A stretch of 11,576 nt of DNA from a bacterium (GCA_030604505.1 JAUVVT010000017.1:1-11576), one strand, 5' to 3'. Shown: positions 1 to 6,845, counted from the stretch's first letter. Translations and numbers: made by a program. Notes: generated by a model not told the origin, from the sequence alone.

Positions 1-155
1 AATTCTATTGTGGGATTATTATCCGGATTAAGAACGCTGTTCATCATCTCCAGAGTAAGAACTTTATCGCCAACCCTTGCCACAGAAGGGTCTTTTTCAT
101 TATTACCGGAACAAAAAATTAAAATAACAATAACAGAAATAAACAACCTTCTCAT
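1..155 (-). CDS. SurA/PpiC-like lipoprotein, N-terminal fragment
   Basis: This gene is cut by the left edge; 51 codons are visible, starting at the ATG at 153-155. The protein begins MRRLFISVIVILIFC, two arginines then a hydrophobic stretch ending in Cys15, followed by a polar SGNNEKDPS linker. That is the layout of a lipoprotein signal peptide, although Phe just before the cysteine is unusual for a lipobox, where Gly, Ala or Ser is normal. Next comes VARVGDKVLTLEMM, which resembles the N-terminal segment of SurA/PpiC-type peptidyl-prolyl isomerases and periplasmic chaperones. Genes of that kind are often found directly downstream of mfd in diderm bacteria, which supports the call. A GAAGG at 166-170 lies 10 bases before the start, a slightly long spacing. 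The isomerase (rotamase) domain itself would lie outside the window, so enzymatic activity cannot be judged. An unrelated lipoprotein is possible. Confidence 0.6.
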   Translation of the reverse strand, partial: MRRLFISVIVILIFCSGNNEKDPSVARVGDKVLTLEMMNSVLNPDNNPTIE

Positions 156-179
156 TTTTATTTAACCTTCAAACTTTCT

Positions 180-207
180 ATTTTAGCTATCATATTTAAA
201 GTTACAA
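180..207 (-). promoter_or_regulatory. possible sigma70-type promoter for the left-edge lipoprotein gene
   Basis: On the minus strand TTGTAA (202-207) and TAAAAT (180-185) are separated by 16 bases, a moderate match to the TTGACA/TATAAT pair. The -10 lies 24 bases before the ATG, leaving room for the GAAGG ribosome site. The region is very AT-rich, so chance matches are common and this is only a candidate. Confidence 0.25.
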
Positions 208-284
208 GCTAATAAAAACTTATGAAAAAAACAAACCTAAAGTTTTAAGCTCCTTTTTTGAAAAAACTATTTTTCTTATATTTT

Positions 285-485
285 TTACGAGAATATTATT
301 TTCAGTATATTATTTTTTAATTTTAATAAGATATTTTGCATTATTAAAAATAAATAAATCCTAAATAAATCTACATCAAATAGATTCCCATTATCAGTAA
401 GATTTGCAGTATTTATTATGTATTTAATACTGGATATAACAAAAAATCTCCCTTTTTCTAGTAGAAATAGGTTAATTGAAATCTC
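285..485 (-). other. start-less open frame, possible gene remnant
   Basis: Between stop codons, 66 sense codons read through on the minus strand in very AT-rich sequence. The translation includes KGRFFVISSIKYIINTAN and then LTDNGNLFDVDLFRIYLFL, which reads more like protein than random AT-rich translation. There is no ATG, GTG or TTG near its beginning and no ribosome binding site; the first ATG comes only about two thirds of the way in. I do not recognise the family. It may be the decayed tail of a lost gene or simply chance. Confidence 0.15.
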
Positions 486-496
486 TTATAAATAAT

Positions 497-637
497 CTAA
501 AATTTTTCAATAAACAAATCAATATCACTTAATTTCTTATTCATCAGCAGGTAAGTATCTGATTTATCAAATCCATACAACAGCGATTTGCCATTGTGAG
601 TAAGAATTTTATATATAGCCGTTAATATAACAAACAT
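497..637 (-). CDS. 46-codon ORF of unknown function directly after mfd, or a gene remnant
   Basis: The ATG lies three bases after the mfd stop codon and in the same frame, so translation could be coupled to, or read through from, mfd. The 46-residue product starts MFVILTAIYKILTHNGKSLL and continues YGFDKSDTYLL, then ends SDIDLFIEKF. The charged and hydrophobic residues are spaced as in a real protein, and the end looks like the tail of a larger domain. No Shine-Dalgarno precedes the ATG, the protein is short, and I cannot assign a family. Mfd itself ends normally just before it: its last residues align with the usual Mfd C-terminus, so this is not a missing piece of Mfd. The likeliest readings are a remnant of a displaced gene or a small coupled protein of unknown role. 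Confidence 0.3.
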   Translation of the reverse strand: MFVILTAIYKILTHNGKSLLYGFDKSDTYLLMNKKLSDIDLFIEKF

Positions 638-640
638 TGA

Positions 641-3600
641 TTAAATTTGCAATAAGACATTTTCAAAAAATTGTCTTATATTCTCCAACCTTTCTGTATT
701 ATCAACATCTTGTAGCTTAATCCTGAAACCAAATTTCTTTCCCTGAAAAAAACTGAAATCAGGAGGCGCGTTATTAGAAAACGAAAATATTTTTTCTTTA
801 AATCCATCATTTGTGATATTTTTGTCAAATTCCGCAATCAATGATTCGCTATTTACTGTTATGCTTGATATATTTAACTTCCTTCCAAGTATCTTGATAG
901 ATACCAGTTGAATCAAGTTCTGAACCTTTTGGTGAAATTTTCCATATCTATCGATTATCTCTTCCTTAATATCATCTACCTCACTTATATCCTGAGCTTC
1001 AGAAAGTCTCCTGTAATAATTTACCCTCTGTTCGCTGTCACTTATATATTCTTCCGGAAAAAATGCATCGATATCCGAATATATCCTTAATTCATCCTTT
1101 TCACCCTGCAGTTCTTCCGTCTCTTCAGTTTCAACCTCTTGATTTTTAAGCTTATTGACTGCTTCTTTTAAAATCTTATTATACAGATCAAATCCGACTG
1201 TGTTAATATATCCGCTCTGCTCTTTACCGAGAAAATTCCCTGCACCCCTAATCTCAAAGTCCTTGAGGGCAATCTTAAATCCGCTTCCCAGCTCCGTATG
1301 ATGTTTAATTGTTAGAAGTCTTTTAAATGGAACTGTGTCTAATCTATCTATTGAATTAACAACAAGATAAGCATACGCCTGAATATTTGACCTGCCCACC
1401 CGGCCCCGCAATTGATACAGCTGCGAAAGCCCAAATTTATCCGACTGATTGATAATAATTGTATTAACATTCGGCATATCAAGGCCCGACTCAATAATCA
1501 CTGTGGAAACAAGACAGTCAAACCTCCTTTCCAAAAATTCTATCATAACCTTTTCGAGCTCCTTCTCTTTCATTTGTCCATGTGCAACAGCAACCCGTAA
1601 TCCCGGTACAATCCTCTCTATTCTTGCAGCTATACCTGAAATTGTCATTACCCGGTTATGGACAAAATATACCTGTCCCCCCCTGTCTATCTCCCTCAAA
1701 ATTGCATTCCTGATAACAGCATCATTAAATTGTACAATCTCGGTAATAATCGGCAGTCTTTCCTTCGGCGGAGTATCAATATTAGAGAGGTCCCGGATTC
1801 CCATTAGAGACATATTAAGCGTTCTTGGGATAGGAGTTGCCGATATTGTCAGAACATCAACCTCTTTTCTAAATTTTTTCAGCTTCTCTTTATGACTTAC
1901 TCCAAACCTTTGCTCTTCATCTATAATCACAAGTCCAAGCTTTTTAAACTCTACATCCTTTGATAAAATTCTGTGGGTTCCCACAATAATATCGATTGTT
2001 CCGGATTTTATCTTTTTAACAATTTCATTCTGCTGTCTTTTAGTTCTAAATCTTGAAAGCATTTCAATATTTATCGGATACTTTGACAATCTACTTACGA
2101 ATGTATCATAATGCTGTTTTGCCAGAATAGTTGTAGGAACCAAAACGACAACCTGTTTTGAGTCATTAATGGCTTTAAATGAAACCCTGAGAGCAACCTC
2201 AGTCTTTCCATATCCCACATCACCACAAACAAGTCTGTCCATTATCAAAGATTTTTCCATATCCTGCTTAATCTCTCTGCATGCCTCCAACTGTCCGGGG
2301 GTTTCCTCATATAAAAATGATGCCTCTAATTCCCTCTGCCATTGAGTATCGGCAGAAAATGAAAATCCCCGTTTTATTTGCCTCTCTGCGTAAATCTCAA
2401 CTAACTCCTTTACTATTCTCTGAATAGATTTCTTTGTCTTTTTCTTTACTTTTTCCCAATCTGCTGTCCCGAGTCTGCTTAGTTTTGGCTTTACTCCTTC
2501 TTGTGCAGAAAATTTCTCTATCTTGTTCAACCGGTCGATATTTAGATATAAACTGTCTTTATTCTCATAAACAATCTTCAAACATTCCTGAAGACTCCCA
2601 TTCACCGTTATCTTTTCCAGACCGGAATATATCCCTATACCGTAATCCCTATGCACAACAAAATTCCCAATGCTTAAAGACTTATCAAAAAATGAGCTTT
2701 TTATGCTTTTGACCGCTTTCCCGGTATGCCTCCATCTTTCCCTCTGAAATATCTGAAAATCGATAAATACAGCACACCTCGCATCAGGAAATATAAAACC
2801 CTCCGCCAGAGAGCCCGTACCGATTAAAGGCAGATCAATCAGGTTGGTATCATCTTCAAAAAACTCCTGAAGTCTCTCTGCCTGACCGTTATTGTCGCAT
2901 AATATACAGACAGAATTTTTACCTCTGATAAGCTTTGATATTTCCTTGCTTAACAAAGAAAGGTCTCTTTGAAAAGCAGGGGGTTCATAAGAGAAAAAAT
3001 CTATCGAATCCTTTCCCTTAATGGATTCAAATGAAAAATCTATAGATTGAATGGAATCCAATTTATCGGTTATTTCTTCAGAAGTGAAAAAATTCCTCTC
3101 TACGTCAGGTTCCAAAAACAGTTCTCTATAATCATCTGAAAGGTTATCGATTATCTCCTTTATATGTTCTTCTATTTTGTTTTTATATAAATAAGGCTCG
3201 ACCTTTAAAATCCTTGTCTCACCATCTATAAAATCCAGAAAGTTTATGCCTGAGTTTTTATCTATCTTTTCCTCTTTTACTGATATATCACTTACCGGGG
3301 AAATAAATATTACACTCTCTAAACTTTCAACAGACCTTTGCGAAGAAACATCAAATAACCGAATCGAACTTATCAAATCTCCATCCAGCTCCAATCTGAC
3401 AGGATTTTCGAAAGTATATGGATAGATATCTATAATCCCACCCCTGACGCTGAAATCACCGGGTTCCTCAACCATACCCTGTCTCTCGAATCCCATATTG
3501 TGAATATCTTCAAGAAAACTGTCATAATCTATCTTCTCGCCCACCTCAAAACTAAAAAAGCAGTTTGACAGTTCAGAAAGCTGCTTCAGGGGATAAACCA

Positions 3601-3973
3601 AAGAGCTCGAATCAACTATAAAAATACCCCCTTTCTTAAATAAAAATCTTTCATAAACCCTGAGTCTCTTTGATATTATCTCCTGATTTTGAACAGGGTC
3701 GGAGAAAAAGTACGGGTCATAAGACAGGAAAACATACGCTTCTTCTCCTGTAAGAATCTCGAGGTCTTCCTTTAAATTAATCGCATATTCCTTTTCCGGA
3801 ACAAATATCACAAACCTTCCGCCGCACCTCTTATATAACAGCGATACAAGAACGCTCCTTAAAGAACCGCTTACCCCTTTCAGTACAAAGCTTTCCCCAT
3901 CTTTCCCCTTATTCAGAAAATTCTCTACATTTCTGCTCTTTTCTATCTTTTTCTTTATAAAATCTACTAACAC
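641..3973 (-). CDS. mfd: transcription-repair coupling factor Mfd
   Basis: Mfd is a cytosolic ATP-driven translocase that removes RNA polymerase stalled at DNA lesions and recruits UvrA, giving priority repair to the transcribed strand. At 1110 residues it is full length (E. coli 1148). The N-terminal UvrB-like module spans about 1-330 and starts with the degenerate, non-catalytic Walker region GVSGSLRS (33-40). The RNA-polymerase-interacting domain is at about 436-490 (VVHRDYGIGIYSG). The RecG-like motor has Walker A GDVGYGKTE (584-592), Walker B box DEEQ (685-688), SATPIPRT (711-718) and motif VI QLRGRVGRS (854-862). The Mfd-typical TPPKERLPI follows at 734-742, and the C-terminal TRCF domain ends near 1105. 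The start is a GTG with AGGAG five bases upstream. mfd follows rsmG by 49 bases that hold a palindrome, and it lies upstream of a SurA-like lipoprotein gene, a pairing seen in other bacteria. Catalytic motifs look intact. Confidence 0.97.
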   Translation of the reverse strand: MLVDFIKKKIEKSRNVENFLNKGKDGESFVLKGVSGSLRSVLVSLLYKRCGGRFVIFVPEKEYAINLKEDLEILTGEEAYVFLSYDPYFFSDPVQNQEIISKRLRVYERFLFKKGGIFIVDSSSLVYPLKQLSELSNCFFSFEVGEKIDYDSFLEDIHNMGFERQGMVEEPGDFSVRGGIIDIYPYTFENPVRLELDGDLISSIRLFDVSSQRSVESLESVIFISPVSDISVKEEKIDKNSGINFLDFIDGETRILKVEPYLYKNKIEEHIKEIIDNLSDDYRELFLEPDVERNFFTSEEITDKLDSIQSIDFSFESIKGKDSIDFFSYEPPAFQRDLSLLSKEISKLIRGKNSVCILCDNNGQAERLQEFFEDDTNLIDLPLIGTGSLAEGFIFPDARCAVFIDFQIFQRERWRHTGKAVKSIKSSFFDKSLSIGNFVVHRDYGIGIYSGLEKITVNGSLQECLKIVYENKDSLYLNIDRLNKIEKFSAQEGVKPKLSRLGTADWEKVKKKTKKSIQRIVKELVEIYAERQIKRGFSFSADTQWQRELEASFLYEETPGQLEACREIKQDMEKSLIMDRLVCGDVGYGKTEVALRVSFKAINDSKQVVVLVPTTILAKQHYDTFVSRLSKYPINIEMLSRFRTKRQQNEIVKKIKSGTIDIIVGTHRILSKDVEFKKLGLVIIDEEQRFGVSHKEKLKKFRKEVDVLTISATPIPRTLNMSLMGIRDLSNIDTPPKERLPIITEIVQFNDAVIRNAILREIDRGGQVYFVHNRVMTISGIAARIERIVPGLRVAVAHGQMKEKELEKVMIEFLERRFDCLVSTVIIESGLDMPNVNTIIINQSDKFGLSQLYQLRGRVGRSNIQAYAYLVVNSIDRLDTVPFKRLLTIKHHTELGSGFKIALKDFEIRGAGNFLGKEQSGYINTVGFDLYNKILKEAVNKLKNQEVETEETEELQGEKDELRIYSDIDAFFPEEYISDSEQRVNYYRRLSEAQDISEVDDIKEEIIDRYGKFHQKVQNLIQLVSIKILGRKLNISSITVNSESLIAEFDKNITNDGFKEKIFSFSNNAPPDFSFFQGKKFGFRIKLQDVDNTERLENIRQFFENVLLQI

Positions 3974-3978
3974 AAGAA

Positions 3979-3983
3979 CTCCT
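3979..3983 (-). promoter_or_regulatory. ribosome binding site of mfd
   Basis: AGGAG on the minus strand with a five-base spacer to the GTG at 3971-3973. It fixes the GTG as the start; no ATG lies nearby in frame. The right arm of the mRNA hairpin formed by 3986-4011 ends only two bases before it, so hairpin folding could influence access. Confidence 0.75.
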
Positions 3984-3985
3984 AT

Positions 3986-4011
3986 CTACTTTCTTTTTCA
4001 AAAGAAAGTAG
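3986..4011. repeat. palindrome with 12-bp perfect arms between rsmG and mfd
   Basis: Arms CTACTTTCTTTT and AAAAGAAAGTAG surround a two-base centre. The outer ten bases of each arm, and the GCAA that follows, are the same as in the palindrome at 6914-6937, so these are two members of one dispersed repeat family. Neither strand shows the GC-rich stem plus U-tract expected of an ordinary terminator. In mRNA it would form a hairpin just before the mfd ribosome site. Confidence 0.75.
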
Positions 4012-4022
4012 CAAAGAAAATT

Positions 4023-4712
4023 TTAAATTATATGTCCCTTCGTGAACAGTGAAAATTTTATCTTCTTTTCTGAACCTAAATTAACTATTATCTCTCGCAT
4101 AACCATATTTTTTGTATTTTCATCTTTAAAAACTATCTCTGAATCCATATAGCTTGGAGCAACAAGCACACCGCCCCTTCCATTATTATCAACATCCTTT
4201 AAGAACGGCAAAGACCACAATAAGACCTTATCAATTGAAGCAACAGCCCTTGCGGTAACTATATCAAAATATTTTACAAGACGGCTGTCATCCTTAAGAT
4301 TTTCAGCCCTATTACAGATAATTGTAACATCAACCAGTCCAAGAAAATCTATCAACTCTTTCAAATAAAGAGATTTTTTATTGTTTGACTCAACAAGAAA
4401 AAGCTCTATCTCCGGAAAAAGTATCTTCAGCGGCACAGAAGGAAATCCTGCCCCGGCACCCAAATCCAAAAGCCTCTTCTTTTCATAAAAATCAATAACA
4501 TTCAGCAAAGCAAGCGACTCTGTAAAATGCTTGGTTACAATCTTATCCTCATCGCTCTTAGAAATAAGATGCTTCTTCCGGTTCCAGCGAAGTAAAAAAT
4601 CTTTATATACCAAAAAGGTATTCAGCACCTCACCGGACAAACTTACACCCCACCCGTCCAAAACCTCAAGCATTTTTATTATATCATCAGAAAAATGTTT
4701 CATGTGAAACAT
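4023..4712 (-). CDS. rsmG: 16S rRNA (guanine527-N7)-methyltransferase RsmG (GidB)
   Basis: RsmG transfers a methyl group from S-adenosylmethionine to N7 of G527 in 16S rRNA, in the 530 loop. With the chosen start it has 229 residues, inside the family range. The SAM-binding loop LLDLGAGAGFPSVPL lies at 81-95, followed by the acidic residue of VES (108), NRAE (134-137) and the family hallmark TARAV (153-157). The segment RWNRKKHLIS (42-51) stands where relatives have a WN-NLT-type sequence. After GGVLV (180-184) the usual Lys-Gly is replaced by APSY, a minor oddity. The open frame extends upstream to a GTG at 4823, but alignment with relatives places the N-terminus near residues 1-14 of this model, so I chose ATG 4712 (ATG 4703 is the alternative). 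No Shine-Dalgarno is visible for either. A perfect TATAAT (4732-4737) lies 19 bases upstream, without a good -35. A parS-like site covers the first six codons. Confidence 0.93.
   Translation of the reverse strand: MFHMKHFSDDIIKMLEVLDGWGVSLSGEVLNTFLVYKDFLLRWNRKKHLISKSDEDKIVTKHFTESLALLNVIDFYEKKRLLDLGAGAGFPSVPLKILFPEIELFLVESNNKKSLYLKELIDFLGLVDVTIICNRAENLKDDSRLVKYFDIVTARAVASIDKVLLWSLPFLKDVDNNGRGGVLVAPSYMDSEIVFKDENTKNMVMREIIVNLGSEKKIKFSLFTKGHII
4695..4712. promoter_or_regulatory. parS: parS-like ParB binding site, copy 1, overlapping the rsmG start
   Basis: The 16-mer TGTTTCATGTGAAACA (4696-4711) differs from the chromosomal consensus TGTTTCACGTGAAACA at one position, in the centre. The palindrome extends one more base on each side. 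ParB dimers load on such sites and spread, organising origin segregation with ParA and SMC. Here it coincides with codons 1-6 of rsmG. Origin-proximal position next to rsmG is typical for parS. No parA or parB gene is in the window. Confidence 0.75.
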
Positions 4713-4738
4713 CCATAATTTATTTATTTTAATTATAA

Positions 4739-4796
4739 ATATAACAAATCCCGCCGTTATATCCGTTCCGATACCTCGGCAAATCTGTTTCGGAAC
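4739..4796. repeat. two adjacent stem-loops between the parS-like sites
   Basis: Two inverted repeats stand back to back: ATATAAC/GTTATAT (4739-4745 and 4756-4762, loop 10) and GTTCCGA/TCGGAAC (4765-4771 and 4790-4796, loop 18). The stretch is visibly richer in G and C than its surroundings. It reads through in the rsmG frame upstream of the chosen start, but the translation has no counterpart in RsmG. It may be a small inserted repeat or a structured leader of the rsmG mRNA. I cannot assign a function. Confidence 0.45.
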
Positions 4797-4844
4797 ATTT
4801 ATCACACTACCCTTTTCAAACACTCAGCCATTGTTATGTAAAAA

Positions 4845-4862
4845 ATGTTTCATGTGAAACAT
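4845..4862. promoter_or_regulatory. parS: parS-like ParB binding site, copy 2, in the mnmG-rsmG gap
   Basis: It carries the same 16-mer (4846-4861) as copy 1, with identical flanks: five A or T bases on one side and one base on the other, about 23 bases in all. It lies exactly 150 bases from copy 1. Its minus strand encodes MFHMKHF in the rsmG frame, as copy 1 does, but the frame ends after 12 codons. One mismatch from the parS consensus, at the centre. Confidence 0.75.
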
Positions 4863-4931
4863 CTAAATAAAACTATTAATATTAATATCTTGCAAACATT
4901 GAAAAATCATTTTTTGCCTATTTATAACAAA

Positions 4932-6794
4932 TTATTTCTCGGTAGGCATATTTTTTAGGTGTATCAAAAGAACAGATATGTCTGTTGGATTTACACCCGG
5001 AATCCTCGAAGCCTGACCAATCGAAAGCGGCCTCACCTTTTGCAGCTTTTCCTTTGCCTCCGATGAAATTGACTTTATCTTTAAATAATCAATATCACCC
5101 GGAATCTTTTTGCCCTCGAGAGTTTTTGTCTGTTTAACCTGTGAAAGCTGCCTATCTATATATCCTTTGTATTTTATCTCCATTTCAACCTGAGGGGATA
5201 TTTTTTCAAGGGTATCACTGCCCTTTTCCTGCTCAATAAATTTCTGTATATCGGAAAATTTTATCTCGGGTCTTTTTAATATTTGAGCAATGTTTACAGT
5301 GCTTTCTACCTTTGAAGAATTTACACTTTCAAGAACCGGATTTATCTCCAACGGCTTAACCTTTTTATCGTACAGTGAAATTATAATCCTTTCCTTCTCT
5401 TCCCTTTTCCTTTTCATATTATCATAAACTTCCCCGGAAATAAGCCCAAATCGATAACCGTATTCCATCAGTCTTTCATCCGCGTTATCCTGTCTTAACA
5501 GCAGGCGGTATTCCGCTCTTGACGTAAACATCCTGTACGGCTCATCCGTTCCCTTGGTAATAAGGTCATCAATGAGAACCCCGATATAAGCCTCCTGGCG
5601 CCCAAGTATAAACGGTTTTTCATTCCGAATCTTCAGCACAGCATTTATCCCTGCCATTATTCCCAGCGCTGCAGCTTCCTCGTATCCGGACGTGCCGTTT
5701 ATCTGACCTGCTAAAAAAAGATTTTCTATTGTTCTTAATTCAAGATTATATTTAACCTGGTATGTCGGAAAATAATCGTACTCGATTGCGTAGCCAAATC
5801 TTTTTATCTCCGCTTTCTCAAGCCCTCTTATCGAGCGAAGTCCATTTATCTGTATATCTTCCGGCAGAGAGGTCGAAAATCCGTTTACATAATATTCGCT
5901 TGTACCTAATCCCTCCGGTTCGAGGAATATCTGGTGTCTTTCTTTATCTTTGAATCTTACGATTTTTGTTTCAATTGAGGGACAATACCGGGGTCCTGTG
6001 GATTTAATCACTCCTGTATATAATGGCGACCTGTCAAATCCGCCCAAAAGTATCTTATGTGTCTCTTTGCTTGTATATGTCAGGTAACATGATACCTGCT
6101 CTCTTTCTATCTTCTCGGTCTGATATGAAAACGGAATTATTACCTTGTCACCCGGCTGAACCGCTAACACTTCCCAGTCAACCGTCTTCCCGTCTATTCT
6201 CGGGGGTGTGCCCGTTTTCAGTCTGTCGGATTTAATTCCTAATTTATTTAGATTTTCAGTAAGCCCTGTTGATGGAACCTCCCCTGCCCTTCCCCCTGGA
6301 TAACTTTTCAGTCCAATATGTATCAGCCCATTTAAAAATGTTCCGTTTGATATAATAACCGCCTTTCCTTCATATATTAATCCCGTGCTTGTCTTTACGC
6401 CTACTGCCCTTTTTTTGTCAGTCAGTATCTCGACAACCATACCCTCTTTTATGGTCAAATTATCCTTATTTTCAATTCTTTTTTTTACATCCGCAGAATA
6501 CATTAATCTGTCAGCCTGTGCCCGCGGTGACCATACAGCAGGACCCCTTGACCTGTTAAGCATCCTGAATTGGATTCCGGTTCTGTCTATCACCTTCGCC
6601 ATTTCACCTCCAAGGGCATCAATCTCTTTAACCAGATGTCCCTTTGCCAGCCCGCCAATTGCAGGATTACACGACATCCACGCAATAAAGTTTATATTCA
6701 TTGTTATAAGCAGCGTCTCGCACCCCATTCCCGCAGCTACCAAGGCAGCCTCACTCCCCGCATGTCCGCCACCTACTACTATTACATCATACAT
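4932..6794 (-). CDS. mnmG: tRNA uridine-5-carboxymethylaminomethyl modification enzyme MnmG (GidA)
   Basis: MnmG is the FAD- and NADH-dependent partner of MnmE. The complex adds an aminomethyl or carboxymethylaminomethyl group at C5 of U34 in tRNAs reading split-box NNA/NNG codons. The 620-residue protein is of standard length. The N-terminal FAD Rossmann motif is VVGGGHAGSEAA (6-17). The two conserved cysteines are in SCNPAIGGLAKGH (Cys42) and GPRYCPSIE (Cys271). LFLAGQINGTSGYEEAA follows at 359-375, then MFTSRAEYRLLLRQDNAD (422-439) and a helical C-terminal tail that contacts MnmE and tRNA. The frame opens at a GTG at 6833, but ATG 6794 is preferred: it starts MYDVIVVGGG as in relatives, and AGGA lies eight bases upstream. 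The gene follows mnmE after 147 palindrome-rich bases. Confidence 0.97.
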   Translation of the reverse strand: MYDVIVVGGGHAGSEAALVAAGMGCETLLITMNINFIAWMSCNPAIGGLAKGHLVKEIDALGGEMAKVIDRTGIQFRMLNRSRGPAVWSPRAQADRLMYSADVKKRIENKDNLTIKEGMVVEILTDKKRAVGVKTSTGLIYEGKAVIISNGTFLNGLIHIGLKSYPGGRAGEVPSTGLTENLNKLGIKSDRLKTGTPPRIDGKTVDWEVLAVQPGDKVIIPFSYQTEKIEREQVSCYLTYTSKETHKILLGGFDRSPLYTGVIKSTGPRYCPSIETKIVRFKDKERHQIFLEPEGLGTSEYYVNGFSTSLPEDIQINGLRSIRGLEKAEIKRFGYAIEYDYFPTYQVKYNLELRTIENLFLAGQINGTSGYEEAAALGIMAGINAVLKIRNEKPFILGRQEAYIGVLIDDLITKGTDEPYRMFTSRAEYRLLLRQDNADERLMEYGYRFGLISGEVYDNMKRKREEKERIIISLYDKKVKPLEINPVLESVNSSKVESTVNIAQILKRPEIKFSDIQKFIEQEKGSDTLEKISPQVEMEIKYKGYIDRQLSQVKQTKTLEGKKIPGDIDYLKIKSISSEAKEKLQKVRPLSIGQASRIPGVNPTDISVLLIHLKNMPTEK

Positions 6795-6802
6795 AAAATA
6801 AA

Positions 6803-6806
6803 TCCT
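6803..6806 (-). promoter_or_regulatory. ribosome binding site deciding the mnmG start
   Basis: AGGA on the minus strand with an eight-base spacer to ATG 6794. The alternative GTG at 6831-6833 sits in the loop of a hairpin and lacks such a site. Confidence 0.6.
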
Positions 6807-6818
6807 AAACCTTTTATA

Positions 6819-6845
6819 AAATTTCCCTCGCACGAGGGGAAATTT
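6819..6845 (-). repeat. stem-loop just upstream of mnmG
   Basis: On the minus strand AAATTTCCCCTCG and CGAGGGAAATTT pair over 12 bp with one bulged C, around a two-base centre, and TTTTAT overlaps the end of the stem. This could work as a weak terminator or attenuator ahead of mnmG. It could equally be part of the palindromic repeat cluster that fills this gap. The mnmG ribosome site lies 12 bases further on. Confidence 0.5.

Larger units (their letters stand above)
156..496. other. AT-rich intergenic stretch without a recognised gene
   Basis: About 340 bases with no gene I can support. On the minus strand there is an open frame without a start codon (285-485) and a candidate promoter (180-207). 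At 241-268 a weak inverted repeat has outer arms AGTTTT/AAAACT around a small T6-G-A6 palindrome; the stretch loosely resembles the palindromes at 6890-6937 and could be a decayed copy. I see no convincing intrinsic terminator for mfd, no tRNA and no structured RNA. Confidence 0.5.

Noticed and set aside
1449..1895. Plus-strand ORF of 148 codons.
   Set aside because: Antisense shadow of the Mfd helicase motifs; serine- and isoleucine-rich translation of complementary sequence.
3986..4011. Terminator between rsmG and mfd.
   Set aside because: The stem is AT-rich, no U-tract follows on either strand, and the mfd ribosome site comes immediately after it.
4713..4823. N-terminal extension of rsmG from a GTG at 4823 (37 extra residues).
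   Set aside because: The extra sequence has no counterpart in RsmG, covers two stem-loops and a GC-shifted segment, and lacks a ribosome site; alignment places the start at 4712 or 4703.
6385..6801. Plus-strand ORF of 138 codons.
   Set aside because: Antisense to the conserved FAD-binding region of mnmG; no independent evidence of coding.
6795..6833. Longer mnmG from a GTG at 6833.
   Set aside because: The GTG sits in the loop of a hairpin, while ATG 6794 has AGGA at good spacing and gives the standard MnmG N-terminus.
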